A stretch of 64,000 bases of DNA from Paulownia fortunei (lineage: Eukaryota; Streptophyta; Magnoliopsida; Lamiales; Paulowniaceae), in NCBI GenBank assembly GCA_019321725.1, contig CM033113.1, positions 11,966,001 through 12,030,000 of the forward strand, read 5' to 3'. The translations under genes were made by a program, and so were the position numbers. The notes below the pieces were generated by a model, which saw only the letters and a list, made by a program, of their open reading frames with translations, was not told the origin of the DNA and made no database searches. This document shows positions 23,752 to 35,690 of the stretch, piece after piece (position 1 is the first letter of the stretch; each line of letters begins with the position of its first letter).

Positions 23752-24785
23752 CAGACACGACCACGGTCGGGTCCGAACCGAAACCAGACCGGACCGTGGT
23801 CAACGGGCCAGAACCCGTTGACCACGGTTCACGGGTCAGAACTGTAGATCGGCCCGTGAGCCCACGGGCCAGTTACGGTTCATATAATCCGTGAACCGCC
23901 GGGTCTTTTTATTTTTTTTTTTAAATTTCAAAATAGTGTGTAAAAGTGTGTTATGTAGGTTTTGAACTTGTGACCTCCAAACTATTAATAGAACACTCTA
24001 ACCAAATGAGCTAATGAATCATATGTTTATAATTTTGAATAAGTATATAAATAATACTCATGATTTGTTTTTTCATTTTTTTCCCCTCAAATTGCTTGTC
24101 TTATTTTTTAAAATCAATATAATTGGTGTTGTGTCATTCTTTAAATTTAATTAATTAGTTTCAATAAATTACAAATCAAGTCCTATATTTAAGCATTCAA
24201 CATTTCATCTTAAAAATAAGTAAAGTTTTGAAAATTATCTAATGATGCTACTTTACAATTATCTTAATAATAAGTGAATTTGTAATTTTTTAAAAATATT
24301 TAATAATGTTACTTTACAATATCTATTGTTTATTCCCTAACTTGTCATTTAATATTATTAAATTATTGTAATACTTAATTGATTTTATATAATAATATTA
24401 ACTCCAAAAATTTAAATTTAGTAAATTGTGTTTTATCAATACAGTGTAAATGAAAAAATTATTTTTTAGAAATTTTATAAATTAATTTAGTCACTTTTGT
24501 TTTGGATCATATGCTTAAATTTTAGTTTTTTTTTTCAAATTTAAGTTAATTTTTTTTATTAAGTTTAAAAAGTAACAATATTTTTTACAAATTTAAGTTC
24601 AAAAAAATTTTTAAAAATAAAATAAAATAAAATATAAGGGTCAGAATCGGAATTGGAACCGGCGGTTCCAGAACCCGAACCGTAACCGACATTGGCGGTT
24701 AAGGTTAAGGGTCGGGATTTTCTTGAACCGTGGAACCGACGATTCCGAACTGTAACCGGTGGTTTCTGAACCGTGGTCAAGTCTA
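23752..24785. mobile_element. Non-autonomous hAT-like element, 1034 bp, TSD TGCTCAGC
   Basis: Identical 8-bp copies of TGCTCAGC (23744-23751 and 24786-24793) flank the element; an 8-bp TSD is the hAT signature. The ends are imperfect inverted repeats: CAGACACGACCACGGT at the left and TAGACTTGACCACGGT when the right end is reversed. The outer 130-150 bp on each side are GC-rich and full of GAACCG/CCGTGG-type motifs, as in hAT subterminal repeats, while the middle is very AT-rich. No transposase is coded, so it must have been moved in trans. A tRNA-like A-box/B-box pair lies inside. Confidence 0.88.
23957..24014 (-). other. tRNA-like A-box/B-box pair inside the hAT element
   Basis: Read on the minus strand, TAGCTCATTTGGTTAGAG resembles a tRNA A box and, after about 30 nt, AAGTTCAAAACCT resembles a B box. 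The stem pairings and anticodon arm are not convincing, so this is not a functional tRNA gene. Confidence 0.4.
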
Positions 24786-24793
24786 TGCTCAGC

Positions 24794-26180
24794 TATTGAT
24801 GATAACAAACTATTCCACATTGCAGAGTCAGACTACTCATACCTAATAGTAGACCTCCACAAGTTGTTGTATAAGAATTCTTCCTCCTCAATTATCCATT
24901 CATTATTATGGAACATGCTATGTATGATTTAATTTCGTGTGTGAGGCATTGATAATTGTTTGTCCTATGCCAAATAGTCAACAAATCAGCTTAACAAATA
25001 TAACAAATAAATTTAACAAACTCAACAACTAACATTGACAGATACCAAACACTTATTCAAAACATTAGTTAATTGATTCATGCATTGTTTTTCTATTATC
25101 TTAATGTTAATTGTTCACATATGGTTGAAATTGGTAGTAGGACATACTAATCCAAAACATACTTAGCAAATAATTACAATACACAAAAAAACTTTATATA
25201 TATATTTATATATATTTAACCACTGCAATAAAGGTATTTTATTTTATCTCAATCCCAACAACTAATATATAAAAATAAAATATGCACATATTAGTCAGTT
25301 AAAATAAATTAACTAACAAGTACACTAGACTTAACAATAAATGTAATAAAAATTCATAACCATCTTCATGCACAAAAGCAAGTGAATTTTTTTTTTCCAT
25401 TTTCAAAGATCCTCCAAACCATCCATACAAACCTATATTTGTTCACAAATACAAATATTATCTTCTTCTTTCCATCCCCTTCCATTTGACTTGTTTATTT
25501 GAAATTAGATGAAAATATAAAAGTATAGCAAGATAAATAACATACTATGCACTTACCCTTTTGACCGAGAGAGATGGGGGATCGATTTGTGAAGGAGAAA
25601 GCCTAACCCAACTATGCTTCTATCGTACAATGTATATGCCTTGACAAATCATTGCCCTGTACAATGATCCATCTTCTGATGCTCTTCTCTGTCAACGAGA
25701 AACAAGAAAAAAACAAAGCCCAAGTCTGATTTTTGGGCTCTGGACAGAAGATAAAGGGCAATTGCTTTTGTTAGAATGAGGATGGGATGATAATGTGAAA
25801 AAGATGGAGGGCAGGCAGAAGGGCGTCTATTTTCCCAAGGACATTGTCTTTTTTTTCCCTAATATAATTACACAATTTCTCGATTCCTATGTGACCTATC
25901 TGCTATAAGTTATATTATGTCAACTGTTTGCTTTCTTCATGGTAATTACCAAAAATGCCATCATATCAACCTTAAAATTACTTACACCGTGGGTCCTACT
26001 ACCTTTATTAATCCAAAATAATATATAAAACATGGATGGTGGGCTCTCCTGCTAACTAAAATATATCATATAATATATATACAATATATCATAAAAATAC
26101 ACAAACAAATATAATTCCACTTCTATCACGTCATTTTATGATAAAAAATATCCCAATCCTACTTAACCAAATAAATTCTC
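24794..26180. other. Gene-free intergenic stretch
   Basis: No recognisable coding sequence. It contains AT-rich DNA with TATA runs near 25198-25216 and a slightly more GC-rich patch around 25560-25860 without a coherent ORF. Confidence 0.5.
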
Positions 26181-26189
26181 ATTCTCAAA

Positions 26190-26720
26190 GCGAGTTTGGT
26201 TTGATCTCTAATGAGTCAAGCTCGAATTCGAGTTCGACTTCAAGTTTGAGTTCTAAGGATGTTATTGGTCCTCAGGAGGTTCAAGTCGACCCTCTTCACT
26301 AAGAGACAACATTTGGGCATTCGCACAAAAACTTTGAAGTTGTTCCCAAAGAGAACGCATCTGATAAGGAATCGGACCAATATGTATATCACGAGGACCC
26401 AAACTTAGAATCTACTACTCCTTAGGCTTTTTTATACTTGAGGACCACAAAATAATAATCCCCGACCGTAGAGATAAGATCGGCGAGCTATCTCCTAGGT
26501 GCTTAGCTTTTCATATTGCCATCTTAAAGATTGGTCTTATGTTTTCCTTATCCCATTTGATAGAGGATATTCTTATAGATTCAGATGTATGCACAACTCA
26601 GCTCTTTTCAAACTATTTTTGTCACATAATAGGCTTTATTATTTTAATTCATTATGTCAAAGCAAGGACATTGCCATAGAACTCAACTCTAATGGTGATG
26701 ATGATGCGGCAGCTGCTAGG
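26190..26720 (+). pseudogene. Remnant resembling 'putative gypsy-type transposon' (Transposase_28) domain
   Basis: The + strand first codes a Ser/Asn-rich acidic piece (near 26210-26270). After stops, a frame from about 26500 reads RCLAFHIAILKIGLMFSLSH, then CTTQLFSNYFCHIIGF. This matches the pattern I know from the plant-specific Transposase_28 domain (basic-hydrophobic PL-H-F...L....C..QL.PN.W..I.GF), which sits in some plant gypsy-related elements. It is broken by stops and is opposite in strand to the gypsy relic that follows at 27676. The family call rests on memory of the domain pattern. Confidence 0.4.
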
Positions 26721-27675
26721 GTAAGCTAGGAGCTAATGAACTTTGCTTTTTTATTTTTGACTTCAAGGTCTATGCTAGTTAGGATATTCTTTTGTACATG
26801 ACCTTGTATATAGTGGGTTTTTAGGGTATATTGGGTAGACTTCGGTGCTTGATATCTTAGAATCAATGCACTTGTATATCTTTTGTGATTCGATGAACTA
26901 TTGTTGGATGATTTTAATTTTTATTTCTCTATTTTAAAGTCTAGGACTTGTGTATTTTCTGCTTTTGAAGTAAATGGCAATCGTTTTGGTTTCGTACATA
27001 GATTTTTTGCTTTTATTGACCTCGAGGTTACATATATTTAGTAATGTGTAGTTTTTTTAAAAATCTCAAGCTAATAAGCTGATAATAATGGTGAAATTTT
27101 AATTTAAATAATTTATAAAGCAAATTAACCAACCTCATATCATTTTTGGTGAAATTACTACGATCTTATTGAGGTTGTTTATGCGCTTTGTCGATCTTTC
27201 TAGATCATTTTCCAAAAATTGTTTCTCAAATCTGAGTTCGGGTCATTTTGAGCTCAATTATCTCCCTAGATCATTCTGAGCTCAGTGATCCTTCTCAAAT
27301 TACTTCTAGTTTTTTTGCCATGATCTTTTTCAGATTATTTTAGCTTCTTTGCTTATAGTCTTTATGAGATCGTATTTTACTTTATGGCCATGATCTTTTT
27401 CAGATCATTTTCATGAGATCATATTTTACTTCATGGCCATGATCTTTTACAAATTATTTCTGCTTCCTCACTTACAATCTTCTTGGATTGTATTGAGTTG
27501 AAAGATTTTTCTTAGGCTATCTTGCCTCTTCATGATGTTATTTATATCATTTACGTGGTCCTTTGGACTAAGACAAAAGTATATACAAATAGATAATTCT
27601 TTCATTTAATATAGGATTAGTGTGTACACAGAATATGATCAATATGAAAGAGAGCCATGTAGAACATTATCAAGC
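26721..27675. other. Region between the Transposase_28 remnant and the gypsy pol stop
   Basis: No gene. If the gypsy relic is read on the minus strand, this is where its 3' UTR and 3' LTR should be, but I could not define an LTR. At 27310-27460 three copies of GCCATGATCTTTT(T/A)CA (27317, 27387, 27437) with TTATGAGATCRTATTTTACT form irregular 50-70 bp tandem repeats, as seen in the 3' UTR of some gypsy (Tat-type) elements. Confidence 0.45.
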
Positions 27676-29689
27676 TTATGCATAAAACTTCCTTAAGTCT
27701 ATGAATGTTCCAAGGTTGTGGGAGCTCTTTTCCTTACATATCCTATAGTTTATAGATTCCTGGCTTCAAAATTTTTATTGCTCTGAAGGGGCCTTCCTAG
27801 TTAAGATCTAGCTTTCCCACATGCTTTGAAACTTCCACTTTTTTCAACACTAGATCATTGAGCTGGAAGCTTCTTCCCTGCACTTTCTTGTTATATGCAT
27901 TTTGCATCCTACTTTAGCTGCTTCGATTTGGATATAGGCCAGATCTCTCCTATCGTCTATGATCTCCAAATTGAGTTCTCGTGCCAGGCAGTTCACTTTA
28001 GGGTCATAATGTGAGATTCTATGTGAGGTCTCCCCGATCTCTACTAGGATAATTACTTTCGAACCATATACTAAATCGAAAAGAGTCTCACATGTTGCAG
28101 TTCGTGGGGTCATACAATATGCCCACAAGACCCCCGACAATTCCTTCACCCAGTAAGACTTCACTATTTCTAGGCATATTTTCATATATCGGAATATGAT
28201 CCTATTTGTGACTTCTGTCTATCCATTTTTTTATGGGTTCCCTATGGTAGAGAAATTCTATTGAATTTTCATTTCTTCACACCATTCCCAAATCTTCTTC
28301 CCTTGGAATTGAGTCCCTTTTATTAGATATTAGAACTCTCAAGACCCCAAACCTGCGCACAATATTTTTCCATAAAAAGTTCATAACCTCACTTTGTGAT
28401 ATCTTAGCCACCGCTTCTGCCTCTATCCACTGTGAAAAATATTCCACAGCTACAATAATGATTTTTTTCTGAGCTCTAGCTGGAGGGAATGGTCCCAAAA
28501 TATTTATTTTCAATTGGTAAAAAATACATGAGATCGATATTATTTGTAGTAGGGTTATAGGTTGATGAGTTAAGTTTGTATGGAACTAATACTTCTCACA
28601 TCTCTTGGTAAAGTCTAGGGCATCTCTGGCTAGTGTTGGCCAAAAATAACCTTGGTGTAGAATCTTCTGAGCTACTGAGCGACCTTCCAAATGATTTCCA
28701 CAACTCCTTTCATGAATTTCTCTCATTACATAAAGTGTTCTATCTGGGCTAAGACACTTTAATAGTGGCCCTCCAATTGATCTCTTATACATCTCATCAT
28801 CTATCCATTAGAACTGGGGTGCCTTTGCCAACATCCACCTTGCCTCAACAGGATCTGCTGGTAGAGCTCCCGACCTTAAGTACTCCTTCAATCCTTCAAT
28901 CCAGTTCACAGGTGTCGCTAGTTAAAGAACTAGGCCCTCTGTATGGTAAAGCTCTATTGGGCCCTTTTTTCAGATTTGACCCCAAATTGCTTAGCTACCA
29001 GAATGATCACTTTCCTCAAATTGATGCCTGATATTGTGCTTGCAAACTTTGCTAGAGCATTTGCTCATTTGCTCTCTATACATGGGATTTATTGCAGTTG
29101 GAAATATTCAAAGTGCTATATTAAATATTTTACCTTTCCTAAGTACTCCATCATGGATTTGTCATTCGCTTCATAGGACCCCTCGACCTGCATAGCTACT
29201 AATTAGGAATCTGTGTAAGCAATTAAGCACCACACATTGCATTTCTGTGCCATTTCAATCCTGCTAAGGATTCATACTTTACTTCATTATTGGTGATCTC
29301 AAACCCATGTTTCAAAGCGACCTCGACCTCGAAGGAGTTGGGCCTTGTAACAAAATTCCTGCACCACTTCCCTCCGAGGTGATTGGCCTATCTACATGAA
29401 GTAACAATGTTTTTTCTTCTTATGGTGCTAGTTCTGTCACTATGGCTTCGTTAATAAAGTCTTCTAGAACCTGAGCTTTCATCGCAGTTCTGCTCTGATA
29501 CTTGATATCAAACTCCCCAAGCTCAACTGACCATTTCACTAATCTATATGAGACCTTTGGTCGTCCCAAAATCTATTTCAAAAGTTGATTGGTCAACACT
29601 ATGATCTCATGTGACTGAAAGTATGGCCTTAACATTTTGGCTACAACTACCCGAGCTAAAGCTAGCTTTTCTGCCTCTAAGTACCTTTT
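27676..29689 (-). pseudogene. Gypsy RNase H and integrase remnant
   Basis: From the right, EKRYLEAEKLALA, LRPYFQSHEIIVLTNQ and YRLVKWSVELGEFDIKYQSR match the RT/RNase H junction region of plant gypsy elements. A broken RNase H follows. The integrase zinc-binding part reads MREIHERSCGNHLEGRS..HQGYFWPT..DALDFTKRCEKY (28586-28792), with the last Cys of the HHCC motif replaced by Tyr. The catalytic core starts ILGPFPPARAQKK (28513 leftward) and the C-terminal part holds VKELSGVLWAYCMTPRTATC (28185 leftward). DNA-processing activity is impossible given the stops. The function is inferred from family knowledge only. Confidence 0.8.
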
Positions 29690-29694
29690 CTCAA

Positions 29695-31256
29695 TGTTCG
29701 TAATATATTTTGCAAACCACAAGTGCACGGTGTTAAATTTTAATACAATGGTGAGTTGAGTATCATATCCATAAGGATTTTAATAAAAAATTATAGCAAG
29801 TACTGTAGTTCAAATAGTCCTAATTTTATCTAAAAAATCAAGTGATGATTGGTAAACAAAGTAGAATAAGATAAAAATTATAAAGATAAAACTAGAGTTC
29901 TTAGAAGTAATACAACAAATACCTTATGAATATAGAATTCTAGAGGAATGACTCACCTAATTATCACTTATATTCTTCCTTTCAAAACATACTAATTTAA
30001 GTCAATAATACATGTAAGTCAAGAATTTCTAAGCTCATCAATTCTATTGAGTGCCGAATTGGTTATCAATTCTAATATGTATTTTAATATCTCTATAAAA
30101 ACTCAAGAATAAAACTCTACAAAGGTTCAATGAATTCTTTTTCAAAACTTCAAATGTTTCATAAACTTCTCAACTCAATGATCCCTAGGTTATGCTATCT
30201 TTATGATCATGTATAATATTCTCTCTCTCGAGTATCGAATCTTATACATCAAACACTCTCAATTAATGACCAAACAATCAAGATACAATACTAAACAAGA
30301 TAAATAACTTGAACTAATAAATTTGGAATTCAAAATATATGATCAAATAAGGTTACATCATCCTCTAGAAAAAAATATTTAGTTCATCATATATGAATAT
30401 AACTTCAAACAATACATAAGAAATAGTATGAAAATTGTTCACCAATTTGTGAAGTGGAAGAAATGGTTGAAGCTCTCTTTTTCTCCAAGAATTACTTTCT
30501 TTCTCTTCCAATAATAGCTCTCTATCCAACAGCACCTTTCTGTTCAAGAATACCTCTCCACGTCCAGAATATCTTTGGAGGCTCTTTGGGGTCCTTAAAA
30601 TTAGATAGGAGAAGCCCTAAATAGGGCAAAAAACCCATTTTTCCCTTTTATCCACGTGGTAATGCGTAGGCACTGATTGGATAGCTTGGCACAGCTAGGC
30701 ATTGAACTTTCTATCTTCAGCATCTACAATCTTTTTAAACCCATGTTTGACTACTTTTGAATCCGAATTGGCTCTTGGTGTCTCATACAAATTGTATCTC
30801 TATGTCTTGGATTTCAATAGGAACTTGAATCAACTACATATGACATTTGTGGAGATAGTTATGTTTGAAATACCATGATATGTCATAGCAGAAAATTTCA
30901 ACCCAGTGCTGACTCTTGAACTCGATTTTTCTCATTAAGATCGATAGAATTATATTTTATGGTAAATATAGAAGTTATAGATATATCTCCTGGATTTATA
31001 GTGGTTTAATAATAAAGTCAAAATCATATTTTATTAAAGAGTTATGATTGAAATACGAAAACTGCCATTAGTAGCACCACAATTCAGATTCTTCAACATT
31101 TCAAAAAAGTTTTTTGGTTTCTTTCCATTTTCTTCTCTTTTTATTATTACCTACAAAATTTCTAACTAAATGCATAAAAAGTAGCAAAAATACTTAAAAA
31201 CAAACCAAATATTAATCAAAAGGTATATGAATTGTTGGAATAAAACTAACTTATCA
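29695..31256 (-). mobile_element. LTR-like insertion (probable solo LTR), 1562 bp, TSD CTCAA
   Basis: The insert starts TGTTCGTAATATATTTTGC and ends AACTTATCA, giving TG...CA termini, and is flanked by identical CTCAA copies (29690-29694 and 31257-31261). It interrupts the gypsy pol relic. Inside I see no protein domain; the left 100 bp carries a GAGTTGAGTATCATATCCAT-type phrase that recurs in diverged form in the insertions at 36534 and near 57870. Orientation is assigned by taking TGATAAGTTAG (reverse of the right end) as the LTR start, which is tentative. Confidence 0.75.
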
Positions 31257-31261
31257 CTCAA

Positions 31262-34200
31262 CTCATTGAATAGTTTATTTTGAGGACGACACTAATCTTT
31301 TATAGATTCACCTCGATACTCTTTTCATGAACCATGAACCCCTTCTCAAACTTCAAACGTGCACTTGGTTGGGTTTAATTGCATGTCATATGCTTTTATA
31401 ATTGAGAATGCCCGTTCAAGGTGTTCAAGATGATATTCCCCTCTTGTAATTTTTACTAACATATTATATACACTTTCATGGTCTTACCGATATGATCTTT
31501 GAACCTGAGGTTCACTAACCTTTGATAAGTTGCTCTAGCATTCTTTAACCTAAATAGCATCACCCCACAATAATAGACTCTCTTCTCAATTACAAAAGCC
31601 ATTTTGGCTCGATCATATTCTGCCATGGAAATTTAATGATAGCCCTGGTAGGCATCCATCATGCTTAAAAATACATATCCTACTATGGAGTCCACTAAGA
31701 GGTAGATCTGAGATAATGGGTAGGGGTCCTTAGGACATGTTTTATTCAGGTCAGTGATATCAATGCATATTCTCTACTTCCCAGTTGTCTTCGACACAAC
31801 CACGACATTTGAGAGCCAATCTATTAATTGGATCTCCTTTATATATCATGCGTCTAAGAGCTTATTTAATTCTTCCTCAATGATTCGATTCCTTTCTACT
31901 CCAAATCTTCATTTCTTTTATTTTACTGGCTTAATGGAGGGGTCCATATTCAATCGGTGCATTATGACTTCAGGGTCTATCCCTTTAAAATATGAGGGTT
32001 TCCATGCAAATATGTCTACGTTCTTCTTCCAGAACTGAATGGCCATGAGCTTGAGCCTCAGGTTCATATAGGACCCGATCTGTATAAACTTATCTGGGTT
32101 GCTTGACTCCAATTCTACCATTTTGTACTGCTCAAAAGGTTTGATTTTGGACTCTTTTGATCATGACTTCTTGTTGAGGCCTCTTGAGGTCATTCAGATC
32201 TCGATTTGAGTAACTTGCTTCATTGTTTTCTTCTCCACCATCTTGGGTTCTCTATTTTTTTAAATAAAGATTGTAGCACTCTCGAGCACTTTTTTTATCA
32301 TACTTTACCTCGTCCACACCAGCTCTTGTTGGAAAATTTATCTTGAGGTGATAGGTAAACACTATTATTTAAAATTGGTTCAGTCCTGGCCTTCCTAAGA
32401 TCACATTGTAAGCAAATGGTGCATCGACTACCAGGTACTTCACTATTACTATTTTCCTATAGGGCTAATCTCCTAGTGAAGTTAGCAAGTTGATTGTGCC
32501 CAGTAGGATGACTTCATTTCCCCCAAAGCCCATAAGTAGAGTGTTGACAGGGCAGATTGTTGTAATATTTAACTCCATTTTCTCAATACATGCAAAAAAA
32601 TTACATCTACTGAGCTTTGTGATATCTATTATGATCACTATGGGATCATTTTGACCTACTTCTGTCCCCGCTAAGTCATGATTATCAAAGGCAATAAAGG
32701 TTGAACTCTGTATGTTCATCACTTCATGGCCTCTCATTTTCATGCTGGTTGTTAAGGATCTAAAATACTTCTTTCGAGCATTGTGCAAATATTCTCCTTT
32801 AGGTCCGCCTGCTATTATTTAGATGACTCATGTCGTTGGAAAATTATCCCTAAGAGAATCCTGTCTGGCATGAGATCGCGCTCGTGGGTTCATTTTTTTA
32901 TCCTCCTCAACCCTATGACCTCTTGACCTACTTTGGGATCACTGGGTGGGAGGAGAGCTGTGAGGTTGGCCTACTCCTTCTCTATAACATGGTTCATCCC
33001 GCATGATAATATTTTGCAGGTATCCTTGTTGAATTAACCTTTAGGTCTCATTCTTCTACTAGATGTAATCTTTTGTGTCATGCCCATGATTCTTATAGAA
33101 GTGACATCATTTTCTAGTATCCCTCATTCCCAAAGTTGTACTCATCTTTTTTGGCTATTGTAACATATTGCAATTCTCTATTGACATCCATGCATGCACT
33201 CTGGGTGTATTCAATGGAGTGTAATGATTGTATCTTGCCAACTGAGGACGATCTTGATCTCATCCCCAATCTCGATATTTCTCAGATCTAAATCGAGGTC
33301 TTTCTTTAAAATCCCTCATTTATTTTCCTTCTAAATTCTTTTGAGCCCACTCTTGATCCTTCAAGGCATTCATCTCCTCTTCATGTATGCAGTGTTGGGT
33401 CATTTCCATCAAGTGTTCATTTGTCAGACAGTGGGTCTCGAGCTAGGGCTGAAGTGAGGGGTTCTTTCCTCAACCCATGGATCAAGAAATTGGTCATCAT
33501 ATCGATTCTTATATCTTGTACCTCTAGGGACTCATTATTGGATCTATTAATGAAGTCCTGAAGGGCTTATCTTCTTTTTATCTAATGGTAAAAAGATGTG
33601 TAGCACACCTCTAGCTCACTTTTAGCTTGCGAACTGATATAGAAATTTTCATGTTAGTCGTTCATAAGATACGTTCCCATAGGTAGTCCCATGAACCATT
33701 CTTGAGCTCGTCCTATCAGATTAATGATAAAAATTCTTGTGTCCATGGCCTCAGATTGGCCATATAGGCGGTCAAATGTTCTTATGGATCTTTATTTCTG
33801 TCATACTTAGGAGATCCAAAAACTTGAAATTAGGTATGACAACTTCTTTTAAGATATCCTAAGAGAAAGTAAATCCTCTCTTTTGTAGAGCAGATGACAC
33901 TACTCCCATCCTCTTCAAATCCTCCATCTTGCATATGGCTTGCTCAATTTGCTCAGTGAGCTTATTGATATACATTATTGATTACATTTCTTCTCTGTAA
34001 GCTCAGTTCTTTAGCTCATCTGGAACTCTCGCATGAGGCCTCATTATCTGGCTTGCCGCATCCTTGGCTTCGTCCTTATCCAACTAAAATTTTCCAGTCT
34101 TTTTCTTAGAGAGTTTCTTGGGAAGGAGAAGTCATCAGGCCTTTGCCAGATTCACCTACTGATGTTTGTTACCAATTTTTTGAAATTACTACCTCTCATG

Positions 34201-34324
34201 TGGATCGTAGGTTCTTTCCTTCAAGTTGATTGTCATAAAATTGGAGGGAATAAGAGAGTGATGGTGCATGCTGTGGTGGCTCCATTGTCTTCTTATATGT
34301 CTCCTATATACCTAGTTATGTCTC
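31262..34324 (-). pseudogene. Gypsy gag-protease-RT remnant
   Basis: On the minus strand, gag is shown by LIGRAQEWFMGLPMGTYL (near 33690-33745) and a CxFxxxxGHxTxxx knuckle near 33090 whose last Cys is Tyr. The protease region (32465-32788) keeps the flanking blocks VGQNDPIVI and MGFGGNEVILLGTINLLTSLGD but lacks an intact D-S/T-G site. RT begins with the gypsy block IDPEVIMHRLNMDPSIKPVK (about 31918) and continues to AYDMQLNPTKCTFEV near 31375. Multiple stops and frame shifts separate the pieces. Confidence 0.75.
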
Positions 34325-34348
34325 AAGTTTCCCATAGATGGCGCAAAC
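34325..34348 (-). promoter_or_regulatory. Gypsy primer-binding/leader motif
   Basis: Read on the minus strand, TTTGCGCCATCTATGGGAAA resembles the TTGGCGCCGTCTGTGGGAA leader seen next to the 5' LTR of plant gypsy elements. It marks the 5' end of the internal region. Confidence 0.55.
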
Positions 34349-34353
34349 TACTT

Positions 34354-34735
34354 TGGAGATAAATCGGTGTACCTAAGTTCATGTTAAGGTGATGTGAGCT
34401 TGAGTAATTGAGTTCATGGTGATCTGAAATGATAACACATGTTAGGCTTGTTGGGGTGGCCCTCAGCTAAGACCCTTCGATGCTTAAGTTAGTTAGGTCT
34501 TGGCATCATAAGGAACTAGAATGCGAAATGAGTAAAAGATGTAAAAGTTACTTTATGAGATATGTGCGCTGGATATTTATATTAATCGGTCCTCGTAGGT
34601 CGTACAGACTAGGGTCCAAATATCATAATTTGGTTGATTGACACATCCTATCGGTCCGCTTCATCAATGGTGGGGAGCTTGGGTTGACCCAAACTTGAGA
34701 TCGAGTGGGGTCGGGTCGATGTAAAAAAAATACAT
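34354..34735 (-). mobile_element. Probable 5' LTR of the gypsy relic
   Basis: This DNA lies directly outside the leader motif. It contains phrases such as GGCTTGTTGGGGTGGCCCTC and a CTTAAGTTAGTTAGG block typical of gypsy LTRs. The outer limit is uncertain. A related fragment is at 17963. Confidence 0.45.
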
Positions 34736-34799
34736 GGATTTTTGGGTATTTTTTGTATTTTAATAATATTTTAAGGGTACGAATGTAATTTCAGTATTT

Positions 34800-35690
34800 G
34801 GTACATCAAATCTGAAACCTTTCTCACTTCTGATAAAGTCCTACATCATCATGTATCTTGATCCTCACTGTCCATTTCCCAAAAAAGGTTTACAAGATGC
34901 ATCATTACCCATCAGAACCACTTGACTAACAGGTCCAAAAGTGGAAAATTAGTCCCTTTTAGAATACATATGAAAAAAGTAAGAGATATCCATAATTCAA
35001 TTGTCTTTTGGTCTCAAACCATTAGAACTAACCAAGAGAATGTCTCCATCACTATCATTTTGAGTAACTGTAGCCTCTTCGATTTTATATTTCTATTTGT
35101 TTTCTAGTTTCTTCTTAAGTTTCCAACAGTCAACTTTGATGTAATCCATTTTCTTACAATAACAACATTTAATAGCCTTAGTTAAATATGACCTAGCCCT
35201 CTTGTTGTCATTGACACATTTCTTCTTCATTCTACCTCTGACAACAAGGCCCTCACCCTGATTTTATGAGCATTCGATGTGATTTTTACCATTAATGGAG
35301 ATTTTTCTCAACAAGGCTTCTTTAAAATCCTTCAATGTGAAAGTATCTCTACCATACATGATAGGTTCCCAAAAATTGGAATAAGTAGGGGATAACAAAC
35401 ACTACAACAATAACGTTAGTTCCTCATCATCATACTTCAAATTGAGATTTTTTAAATATGTGATAATTGCTTTAAAATTATTGATATGGGTTTAAATAGA
35501 TATATCTTCAGTCAATTTAACTATAATCTAAGGGTCATATTCCTTTTTATGTAGAATTCCTCCAACTTACGCAATAGACTTATGATGTTCTTTCCTTTCA
35601 AAATGTCTTGTAGTATCCCATTAGAAAGATGCAACTGAATCTATAAACAGTCTTCTTGATGATCTTGTCTTTCTTCTCATAAGACAAATT
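34800..35690 (-). pseudogene. Ty1/copia gag-protease remnant
   Basis: On the minus strand, gag pieces lead to GEGLVVRGRMKKK and a zinc knuckle read as CCYCKKMDYIKVDCWKLKKK, in which the His of CCHC is Tyr. After the linker ..SDGDILLVSSNGLRP the protease start appears as IMDISYFFHMYSKRD with the D-S-A/G site destroyed. VRIKIHDDVG follows near 34850. The piece is cut off by the gypsy LTR region at its 3' side. IN and RT of this copy are missing. Confidence 0.65.

Larger units (their letters stand above)
27676..34735 (-). mobile_element. Degenerate Ty3/gypsy retrotransposon, split by an LTR-like insertion
   Basis: Read on the minus strand, the order is LTR-like DNA, PBS/leader, gag, protease, reverse transcriptase, RNase H, integrase, which is the Ty3/gypsy order. 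The pol frame ends at a TAA (27676-27678) after a tail containing ELPQPWNIHRLRKFYA. Frame changes and stops run throughout. A 1562-bp element (29695-31256) splits RT from RNase H, and about 100 residues of RT are also missing at that point. A separate 3' LTR was not identified, so the left limit is that of pol only. Confidence 0.8.

Noticed and set aside
23509..23847. 112-codon + strand ORF
   Set aside because: The C-terminal third is the hAT-like element end (23752 onward), so it is a chance fusion.
31754..32038. 94-codon + strand ORF
   Set aside because: It is antisense to the gypsy RT remnant.
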